Origin: Hyphomicrobium sp. | Lineage (GTDB): Bacteria > Pseudomonadota > Alphaproteobacteria > Rhizobiales > Hyphomicrobiaceae | Direction: 5' to 3' | NCBI GenBank assembly: GCA_025351425.1 | Contig: JANXVY010000097.1 | Span: 21,981-85,980, forward strand | Length of the DNA stretch: 64,000 nucleotides | Part shown: positions 50,958-58,463 of the stretch, in pieces | Position numbering within the stretch: the stretch's first letter is position 1 | Layout of the letters: every line of letters starts with the position of its first letter | Notes under the pieces: model-generated | What the model was told of the DNA's origin: nothing | The model's database searches: none | What the model saw: the letters and a program-made list of their open reading frames with translations, nothing else | Program-made: the position numbers and the translations under genes

Positions 50958-51962
50958 TCATTGCTTGATAGTAGCTGCAAGCGTTTTGCCGGGTGAACCT
51001 TTATCTCCGCCGCTCTTGCTGTCGATGTAGTGGAGTACGTCGGCAGCATCTTGTTCCGAGAGGCCAAGGTTAGGCATTGCGACGGTTGGAAACCGCGTCT
51101 TGAGTTCGCGCGCGATCGGATCGTTGCTGGCCAATACGGCATCGGGGCGTGAAATGATGCGTGTCAGCCAGGCGCGGTCGCGGCGCGTCGAGACGTCTTG
51201 CAGATCGGGCCCGACCCGGTCGCCGTGGCCGACGGTATGGCACGAGGCGCAGGCCTTGACGTATAGGGCTTCGCCCGGGGTATCGCTCATGTCGATGAAG
51301 TCGGAATTGGCTGAACGGACGGTCGCAGGACTGCTCGACCTCTGCCAGACGGGGTCCATCGAGCGGATATTGAGCGCGACGCGATCGAGATCGCCGTAGG
51401 CTGAGTCTTTTGACCAGTCGCCTATCGGATCGTTGCCGATCAGCATTTCGTGGCGATGCTCGCTTTTCATCCGGCTGCGTTCGCCAAGCTTGTCACGGAT
51501 GATCTGTAAGTCTTCAGGCTTGCCCGTCAGCATCTTCCAATCGGGCCCGAGCTGGAAGGCATCCGCATAACGTTTGAGCTCGGCCGGGCCATCATGCTCG
51601 GGATCGACGGTGATCGAGTAGAATTTTAGGTCCTTGCTCGGGATGTCACCGAGCTTTTCCTTCAACTGCACCATGCGGGCCATGGTCAGCGGACAGATCG
51701 CGCTGCAAGACGTGAAGACGAAATTGACGATGACCTTACGGCCTTGGATCAGGTCATCGTAGAAGCGATATACTTTGCCGTCCTGATCCACCACTGGCAG
51801 GTTGGGGAGATAGGACTTTCCCCAGCGAGCGTCTTGCGATGCGGAAGAAAAATAAGTGGTTTCTGTCGCCGCTGGTCTCAGCAAAGCTACGAGGCCGAAG
51901 CCTATGACCACCGCCATCGCGGGGATGGCCACATTCTTCACGTATTTCCCGGCGGAATGCAT
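50958..51962 (-). CDS. SCO1/SenC-cytochrome c fusion protein
   Basis: The 334-residue protein joins a Sco1-type thioredoxin-fold copper chaperone (copper Cys86 and Cys90 in FTSCSAIC, distal His171 in EHRHEML) to a monohaem cytochrome c domain (CASCH at 238-242 and a later Met ligand region TVAMPNLGLS). An N-terminal helix (about 9-28) anchors it at the periplasmic side. It follows the multicopper oxidase on the same strand after 94 bp. It may deliver copper and move electrons for that enzyme, which is inference. Confidence 0.9.
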   Translation of the reverse strand: MHSAGKYVKNVAIPAMAVVIGFGLVALLRPAATETTYFSSASQDARWGKSYLPNLPVVDQDGKVYRFYDDLIQGRKVIVNFVFTSCSAICPLTMARMVQLKEKLGDIPSKDLKFYSITVDPEHDGPAELKRYADAFQLGPDWKMLTGKPEDLQIIRDKLGERSRMKSEHRHEMLIGNDPIGDWSKDSAYGDLDRVALNIRSMDPVWQRSSSPATVRSANSDFIDMSDTPGEALYVKACASCHTVGHGDRVGPDLQDVSTRRDRAWLTRIISRPDAVLASNDPIARELKTRFPTVAMPNLGLSEQDAADVLHYIDSKSGGDKGSPGKTLAATIKQ

Positions 51963-52056
51963 ATCGGCCTCGATGAATTCGCAGGACTAATTTTCCAGGA
52001 CGTTGGCTGGCGATGCCCCCGGCGCACAAGCCGTGGCATCGCCATTTGAAGTGCCG

Positions 52057-54516
52057 CTAGCCGTGTCCGCCATGGCCGCCGCCGCCGCCGCCGCCACCAC
52101 CACTGGTCGACGGCGGCTTAGCGGTTCCAAGTCCGCCACCACCTCCGCCTCCGCCACCACCGCTGGTCGTGGCTTGATTGGTCAACCCGCGAGGATCGCC
52201 CTCGGGCAGGATTTCCGGGTTGGTATAAATCACACCGTCCTCGGTGGGATTTGGCGTCTGTGTCACGGCGCTCCGAACATTCGGGTTGAGCGGATCGCCG
52301 AGCAACTGAATGCGCATGAGCATCGCGAAATCTTCATGCACCGTATTGTGGCAGTGGTTGACGTAGGATCCGCCGTACTCGCCAAACTGGATCTGGAACG
52401 TAACCTGACCCGCCGGCCGCAGCCGCCAGACGTCCTTCCGCACGTTCTTCTCGGTGGCCGGGATGGTATCGTTGCCCCGGTTCATCGTGATGCCTTCCTC
52501 GAAGTGAAGATGGATCGGGTGATCCCAGCCGCCGCCGCCGTTGACGTACGTCCAGTGCTCGACTTCGCCAGGCTTGGGTATCAGCAACCCGACCCGATTG
52601 GCGTTCATCGAGTGGGCGGCCTGTCCATTGATCTTGATGATCCACGGGAAGTCTTGCACCACTTCCGAGCAGTTGGGCGTGCACGCACCCGTGCCGCCGG
52701 CCCGGCTGTCGCCGTTGCCGCGGCCGAACTCGACGACGCGAGTGCGCACGGGGGCGATGATCGGGATCAGGTCGGTCAGGGTCCGTTGCAAACCGGCCGG
52801 TGTGGTCTCGACAAGGCTGAGATCAGGGTCGCCGGCATTGTGGACGGCGCCGTCGACGTCGACACTTGCGACCTGGCTGACGATGCGGAACTGCATGATG
52901 GCGCCGCACACCGGATCGACGTTCTTGCCTGACAACGCTTCGGCCATCGAAACGGCCTTGTCTGGCTTGCGGCCGTCGGTCTGCTGCAACAGGTTGACGA
53001 GGTGCAGCCTATCGCCAATTTTGAATTTCGAAAAGTCGACGACGATGTCATAGCGCTCGGCGATGCCCTGCTGGTCGAGTTCGGTCAGCTTCAACGGCTT
53101 TTCGACAAGGTTGCCGTCGTTGGCGATGAACCAGAACGGAAGGTTCTTGCCGTTAGGGTCGGCGATGGCGAGCTTGATGAAGCGCGACATCGAGCAATTG
53201 ATCGTGCGGAAACGATATTTGCGCGGTAACACGTCCATGTAGGGCGCATAGGCCAAGTTGACGAGCGGCATATCGCCGACGAAGCCGTCGGTGGTGAAGA
53301 TGTCGAAGAAGTACTGGCCGGATTGGTCGGTCGCGCCATCGGAAACGATGATGTTCACGTCGAAATCGTTGTTGCCCCAGGGCAGCAAGGTGCCGCTCGG
53401 CAGGCGAAGATTGACGCTGTCGGCGGTGGCGTTGGTGAGGGGGCCTTCGTAGCCGCGGTCGCGGCCCGAATACATGATATTCATCGCGAGATTGCCTTTG
53501 TAGACGTTCTCGGCTGTGAAGAAGAAGCGGTGGTCGTGGCACCACAGCGTGCCTTGCAGTTCACGCCAGTCGCCTGCGACACGCACAAGTCCGCCATCGT
53601 CGGTCGGGCCGGACGCGCGCCAGTCGGTCGCGTCGATATTGATCTTGTCGCGGCGGGCGAGCGTCGTGCTCCACCGGTAGTCGTAGAACGTGCCCGGGAA
53701 GTGGTGCACGTTTGCGGCACCATCGCTCTCGGCACCATTGTGGGCGTTGTGGAAGTGCAACTGGGTTTCATTGCGCCCAAAGCCGCCGTTATCGGCGCGA
53801 TTGACCGGCATGTTGTTGTAGACGCGGTTGATGACCGGCTCACCGTAGCGCAGCTTGAACAGCGGCGGCGGCATCTGCCCGAGGCCCTTTTGGCCCGGTC
53901 CATAAGCCCAGACCGAGTTTGGGTTCTGGTGAGGCAAGTCGTGGTGGAAGTAGGTGCCGTCTCCGCACGATCCGATCGAATTGACGTAGCCGACCTTGGG
54001 GAAGAATTCCTCCCAACGCTGATGGGAGAACATTTCGCCCGGCGGGCGCCCTTCCATGGGTCCTCGGTTCGTCACCGGGTTGCGGAATACGCTCGCCGCA
54101 GGGTTGATCCCGCGGGTGACGTCGGCGGAAAAGTCGGTGTGATAAGAAAGCCGCCGCGCCGAATGCTCATTCACCGTCGTTGGGAAGTCAGCGTAAAGTT
54201 CGGTCCCGACCCTGCGCTGCGTCAAGGAAATAGGCTTTTGATGGCGGACACGGTTGAAGGGCTGCGAGAATTTTTGGACGTTGCCAAGCGGCGAGCGGGG
54301 GGTTCCGGTCGGACCGGCCGCGAAGGCGCTACGGGCATAGGGGCTGAGGCCGTTCTTCGCAACCAGCAAGCCACCTGCCGTGAACACACCCCACTTGATG
54401 AGGTCGCGTTTGGTGATCTCGCCTTGAGAGAGCGCCCTGACGATTTCCGCTCGATTGTTTCTTGCGTGCTGAGCTTCCCGCTGACGGATCCGCGAGGCCT
54501 TGAATGGGAGATACAT
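52057..54516 (-). CDS. Large multicopper oxidase with Gly/His-rich C-terminal tail
   Basis: The 819-residue protein has the four copper-binding boxes of multicopper oxidases: HFHNAH, LWCHDHRFFF, DHPIHLHF and NHCHNTVHEDFAM (type-1 site with axial Met). A Tat-like N-terminal signal (TKRDLIKWGVFTAGG, about 35-49, then SAFA) has KR in place of RR. The C-terminal 50 residues are glycine runs ending GHGGHG. CotA/McoA-like oxidases act on metals or phenols; the substrate is not known. The start (ATG 54516) has GGAG 8 bases upstream. Confidence 0.9.
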   Translation of the reverse strand: MYLPFKASRIRQREAQHARNNRAEIVRALSQGEITKRDLIKWGVFTAGGLLVAKNGLSPYARSAFAAGPTGTPRSPLGNVQKFSQPFNRVRHQKPISLTQRRVGTELYADFPTTVNEHSARRLSYHTDFSADVTRGINPAASVFRNPVTNRGPMEGRPPGEMFSHQRWEEFFPKVGYVNSIGSCGDGTYFHHDLPHQNPNSVWAYGPGQKGLGQMPPPLFKLRYGEPVINRVYNNMPVNRADNGGFGRNETQLHFHNAHNGAESDGAANVHHFPGTFYDYRWSTTLARRDKINIDATDWRASGPTDDGGLVRVAGDWRELQGTLWCHDHRFFFTAENVYKGNLAMNIMYSGRDRGYEGPLTNATADSVNLRLPSGTLLPWGNNDFDVNIIVSDGATDQSGQYFFDIFTTDGFVGDMPLVNLAYAPYMDVLPRKYRFRTINCSMSRFIKLAIADPNGKNLPFWFIANDGNLVEKPLKLTELDQQGIAERYDIVVDFSKFKIGDRLHLVNLLQQTDGRKPDKAVSMAEALSGKNVDPVCGAIMQFRIVSQVASVDVDGAVHNAGDPDLSLVETTPAGLQRTLTDLIPIIAPVRTRVVEFGRGNGDSRAGGTGACTPNCSEVVQDFPWIIKINGQAAHSMNANRVGLLIPKPGEVEHWTYVNGGGGWDHPIHLHFEEGITMNRGNDTIPATEKNVRKDVWRLRPAGQVTFQIQFGEYGGSYVNHCHNTVHEDFAMLMRIQLLGDPLNPNVRSAVTQTPNPTEDGVIYTNPEILPEGDPRGLTNQATTSGGGGGGGGGGLGTAKPPSTSGGGGGGGGGHGGHG

Positions 54517-55067
54517 TATAGTCTCCATCGATTTCGAAGGCAAAATAGCCATTCGTCGGTTTGAGTTGAGGCCGGCCCATGAGCTGCGAGCCTTCGCCAA
54601 ACCTAGGCCTTGAAATACAGCCTGTAAGCCGTCCAGCAGACCCGCGCGAAAGTCGTCATCCGACCATTCGATGGTCGAAGCGGGTGGTGGACCTTGGTCG
54701 CTAGTTGCGGTCCCATCCGGTCAATCCAGGGGTTCTTTTTCCAAAAAACATGTGCTCACGGATGAATTGAGATCAAAATATATATGTAAACGGACGAATT
54801 GCCCGGGAAACACGGGTGTTGCAAAAAAGATATCAACGGCACGTCCACAGCTTTCACACAGGCTGCCGTCGTGATAGGCAAATATATCGCGAATCACGGT
54901 ACGTCAGACACAGGTTTCGCTTTTGGAGAGGGCGGAAACTAGGTCCCAATAAATGTATTTGCGCGAAGACTAGGGCCTGACTACTGCAAGATTTGGATCT
55001 CCTTGAGCAGTTTTGTTGGGTTACCACCCGTACTTTTTTTGGGGGGTGGCGTTTGAGCTGGAGAGCC
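54517..55067. promoter_or_regulatory. 550-bp divergent gap between multicopper oxidase and gspD
   Basis: No gene is supported. The sequence is AT-rich, with a 12-bp direct repeat ACGGA(T/C)GAATTG at 54758-54769 and 54790-54801 (32 bp apart, about three helical turns), and a T7-G6 homopolymer at about 55034-55046 just before the gspD ribosome binding site (GGAG). It probably contains promoters for both divergent genes. Confidence 0.4.
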
Positions 55068-57473
55068 ATGTTGTATTCGTTGCTAGGCACCGCGAGGCTG
55101 CGGCTTGGAGTAGTATTCGCATCGAGCGTCCTGCTGGCTTCGTGCTCGCTTCCCTATGAACAGCTCTCTCTTCCTGCGCCCATCTCGGGCTCGATAGGCG
55201 CCAGCGGCGGACAGGCTGCGCCCAAAACCGGAGTGCCTCTCGCGCAAGGTGCGGCGCAGAATACGCTCGCCGCGCGCAATTATCCCGGCAGCGGCGAATT
55301 TACGGACAAGGATGGGCAGAAGGCTGCCAACTCCGGAGTGCCTGCAGGCCCAGGCGGACGAGCGCAAGCAGGCGCAGCCGCTTCGGCCCCTGCTGGACCG
55401 CCGAGCGAGGTTACGGCCGAAGGGATCTCGCTCAACCTGGTTGGTGCGTCGGTCGCCGAGGTAGCCAAGACCGTTTTGGGCGACATTCTCAACGTCAATT
55501 ATACGGTCAGCGACAAGGTCAAAGCCACCATCACGTTGCGCACTGCCTATCCGGTGGAGAAGTCCACGCTGATTTCGATTTTCGAAACGGTGCTGCGCGA
55601 GGAAGGGGCAACCATTGTCGTCGAAGGCGGCCTCTACAAGATCGTTCCGGCCTCGTCATCGGCCGCGAGTGGTGCGCCCCTGCGGTCCCGCAAACCGGGC
55701 GAGCAGGTCGCGGGGATTGCGACCGATATCGTCCGGCTGCGCTATATTGCGGCCGCCGAGATGGAGCGGATCCTCAAATCGGCATCGGCGCAGGCCTCGA
55801 TCCTGCGGGTCGACAATGCGCGCAACATCCTGATGGTATCTGGAACGCGCACCGAGTTGAATTCACTGAACGAAATGATCCGCGTGTTCGATGTCGATTG
55901 GATGCGCGGCATGTCGTTCGCGATCTATCCGATTGCGACATCCGACCCCGAAGCCATCGCGCAAGAACTTGACACCATTTTCGCCAATGACAAGGACAGT
56001 CCGTCGAAGGGGATTGTCCGTTTCGTGCCAAACCGTCGTTTGAAGTCAATTCTCGTCATCTCGTCCCGGCCCGAATACCTGAAGAAGGCGGAGACCTGGA
56101 TCAGCCGCATCGATCTCGCGAGCAAGGCAACCGAGAAGCAGGTCTACGTTTATCACGTGCAGCATCGGCCGGCGTCCGAACTCGCGCAGCTCTTGCAGAA
56201 GGTCTACCAGTCCCGTGGCGGTGGCGTATCGGCCACCCTCGCTCAGAGCCGCGGCGGGGGTAGCGCCGCCGGGAGTGTCGATGGCAGCGGCGGTGGAGCA
56301 GCGCTGGGCGGATCGGCCCAAGCCGCATCGGGTGCCGCGTCGGTCGCCAGTTCGGCACCGGCCGCTTCCCCCGGCTCGGCGTCCACGTCGGGCGGTTCGA
56401 CCGTCGGCGCAGCGGCGCCAGGCGACGCATCGTCCGCAGGGGCTGGCACGTCCGGGCCAGAGTCATTGACGACTGCGTCGATCTCAGCGGCGCGCACGGC
56501 CATAGGGGGAGGCCTGCCTGAGGACGATCGCGCAACTGGCATCACCGTCATCGCCGACGAGATCAAGAACTCGCTGGTAATCACCGCGACGGCGGATGAA
56601 TACAAGCGCGTGAAGCAGGTCCTGTACCGCATCGACACCGAAGGTATTCAGATCCTGCTTGAGGCCACGATTGCCGAAGTGACGTTGAACGATAACCTGA
56701 AATTCGGCGTCCGCTGGTACTTGAAGAACCGTCAATCGACCCTCACCGACGGCACTGCGTTGCTGCCAGCCGTGCTGCCTTCATCCGTGACGGCGGCTGC
56801 GGCAGGCTTCCAATACTTCCTCAACGGGACCAATCTTCAGGTCGTGATGAACGCGTTGAGCGCGGTCACCAACGTAAGCGTCGTGTCTTCGCCAAGCCTG
56901 ATGGTTGCCGAAAACAAGCGCGCAACGTTGCAAGTTGGCAACGAAGTGCCGATCATCACGCAACAGCAACAAAGCACGACAGCGGTTTCGGCCATCGTCA
57001 ACTCGGTTTCCTACCGCAGCACCGGTGTTATTCTTGCGATCACACCGCGCTTGAGCGACGACGGCAAGGTCTTCCTCGAGATCGAGCAAGAGGTTAGCGA
57101 CGCGGTCAGTACGACCTCGTCGACGACGACCGGAAGCCCGACGATCCAACAGCGCCGGGTAAAGACGACGGTGTCCGTCAATGACGGGGAAACCATCGTT
57201 CTTGCAGGTCTAATGCAGGACAAGTCGACCCGCGATCGCGAGCAAATCCCGCTACTCGGCACGATTCCGATTATTGGCAACGCCTTCAAGACCAAGAACG
57301 ACACGATCGAGCGGACGGAACTCTTGATCTCGATCACGCCCCAGGTCATCCGCTCGCGGTTGCAACTCGACGACGTGACCGCCGAGTACCGCGACAAGCT
57401 CAACTTTTCGACGCGTCCGCAGCGCCGTGCGCCGCCTGACCATCGTGAAGACCTCGACCGCATTCTCCGTTAG
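55068..57473 (+). CDS. gspD: T2SS outer-membrane secretin GspD
   Basis: GspD forms the outer-membrane channel. The 801-residue product starts with a lipoprotein signal (LLASC, acylated Cys26), then a Pro/Ala-rich segment, N0-N3 ring domains (ISLNLVGASVAEVAKTVLGD; VRLRYIAAAEMERILKSASA), a long Gly/Ser/Ala-rich insertion (about 395-490), and the secretin barrel (VSSPSLMVAENKRATLQVGN, then TTVSVNDGETIVLAGLMQD). ATG 55068 gives the signal peptide. The lipobox suggests pilotin-independent targeting. Confidence 0.95.
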   Translation: MLYSLLGTARLRLGVVFASSVLLASCSLPYEQLSLPAPISGSIGASGGQAAPKTGVPLAQGAAQNTLAARNYPGSGEFTDKDGQKAANSGVPAGPGGRAQAGAAASAPAGPPSEVTAEGISLNLVGASVAEVAKTVLGDILNVNYTVSDKVKATITLRTAYPVEKSTLISIFETVLREEGATIVVEGGLYKIVPASSSAASGAPLRSRKPGEQVAGIATDIVRLRYIAAAEMERILKSASAQASILRVDNARNILMVSGTRTELNSLNEMIRVFDVDWMRGMSFAIYPIATSDPEAIAQELDTIFANDKDSPSKGIVRFVPNRRLKSILVISSRPEYLKKAETWISRIDLASKATEKQVYVYHVQHRPASELAQLLQKVYQSRGGGVSATLAQSRGGGSAAGSVDGSGGGAALGGSAQAASGAASVASSAPAASPGSASTSGGSTVGAAAPGDASSAGAGTSGPESLTTASISAARTAIGGGLPEDDRATGITVIADEIKNSLVITATADEYKRVKQVLYRIDTEGIQILLEATIAEVTLNDNLKFGVRWYLKNRQSTLTDGTALLPAVLPSSVTAAAAGFQYFLNGTNLQVVMNALSAVTNVSVVSSPSLMVAENKRATLQVGNEVPIITQQQQSTTAVSAIVNSVSYRSTGVILAITPRLSDDGKVFLEIEQEVSDAVSTTSSTTTGSPTIQQRRVKTTVSVNDGETIVLAGLMQDKSTRDREQIPLLGTIPIIGNAFKTKNDTIERTELLISITPQVIRSRLQLDDVTAEYRDKLNFSTRPQRRAPPDHREDLDRILR

Positions 57474-57529
57474 TGGCACTATGATCGCCAGGTCAGGTGT
57501 GTGAGCATCCAAGCGGCGATCGGGGATCA

Positions 57530-58456
57530 ATGAAGGCGAGCGTCCAGCGCAAGAGGGACGAGGGTTTCGCGCTCTTGCTAGTCATCTTTTTGACCGCGCT
57601 GATCGCGCTGCTTGCGGTCGGGTTGACCGTGTCGGTCCGCTCCCACGTGCGATTGGCGGCAAATACTATCCGTTCGGCCGAAGCCGAAGCGCTCGCGGAC
57701 GCGGGGGTTCAGCTTGCCGTGCTTTCGCTGATTTCTGGCAGCCGGTCGCCCGCAACACCAAGCCGGTTTCCAATCGACGGGCAGCCTGTTTCGTGCCGTG
57801 TCGATGGCGGGGCGACCCTGACGCTGCGCATTCAGGATGCGAGCGGCCGCGTCAATCCCAACCTTGCCGGCGATCGGCTGCTTCTGGCCCTCTTCATAGG
57901 GCTCGGCGCGACGCGCGAAAGTGCCAGCCGGTATGCCGACACGATCATCGATTACCGCGATACAGATAGCGATCGGCGCCCCAACGGAGCAGAACAACCC
58001 GAATACGAAGCGGCGGGCCGCCCTTCAGGACCAAAGAATGCCTCGTTCGACACGGTCGAGGAATTGGGACGCGTGCTGGGAATGGATCCCTCGATGGTCG
58101 CAGCAGCGCTGCCCTTTCTCACGGTTCATTCCCAAACCGCTGGCCTTGATCCTCGCACGACGTCCCAGCAGCTGGCTGGAATACTCGCTCGCGGCGTGGA
58201 GCAGCTACCCCCCCGTGCCGCCGCCGCCGGTCTGAGGCCGGCAGGGCTGTTGCCATCCGAGTTCATAACGGGCTCGCCCCGGCGCGTGTTTCTCGTCACG
58301 AGCGAAGCTCGTTTGACCGGAGGTTCGGCCTTCGCAAGGGAAACTGTATTGGAGCTTCAGTCCACGCGGTCGGCCGTGCCGGTCTTCAAGATCTGGTCGC
58401 GTGGTTCGCTTGGGGAAACACCGTCCGATAGCGGCAGCCCGGTTCCGGCCTGTTGA
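57530..58456 (+). CDS. gspK: T2SS minor pseudopilin GspK
   Basis: GspK is the tip pseudopilin. The 308-residue precursor has the cleavage site DEG|FALLLVIFLTALIALLAV without Glu at +5, a known GspK feature, and the alpha-domain region DASGRVNPNLAGDRLLLALF with YADTIIDYRDTDSDRRPNGA. ATG 57530 has a purine-rich GGGGA upstream. It follows gspD by 56 bp and is convergent with the dihaem protein gene, from which 7 bp separate it. Confidence 0.9.
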   Translation: MKASVQRKRDEGFALLLVIFLTALIALLAVGLTVSVRSHVRLAANTIRSAEAEALADAGVQLAVLSLISGSRSPATPSRFPIDGQPVSCRVDGGATLTLRIQDASGRVNPNLAGDRLLLALFIGLGATRESASRYADTIIDYRDTDSDRRPNGAEQPEYEAAGRPSGPKNASFDTVEELGRVLGMDPSMVAAALPFLTVHSQTAGLDPRTTSQQLAGILARGVEQLPPRAAAAGLRPAGLLPSEFITGSPRRVFLVTSEARLTGGSAFARETVLELQSTRSAVPVFKIWSRGSLGETPSDSGSPVPAC

Positions 58457-58463
58457 GCGAGCG

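Noticed and set aside
53323..54564. 413-codon plus-strand frame opposite the multicopper oxidase
   Set aside because: The opposite strand has all four copper motifs and a signal; this frame has none.
55034..55046. T7-G6 run upstream of gspD as a terminator or phase-variable tract
   Set aside because: No preceding stem for a terminator, and the tract is outside the coding frame with no evidence of variation.
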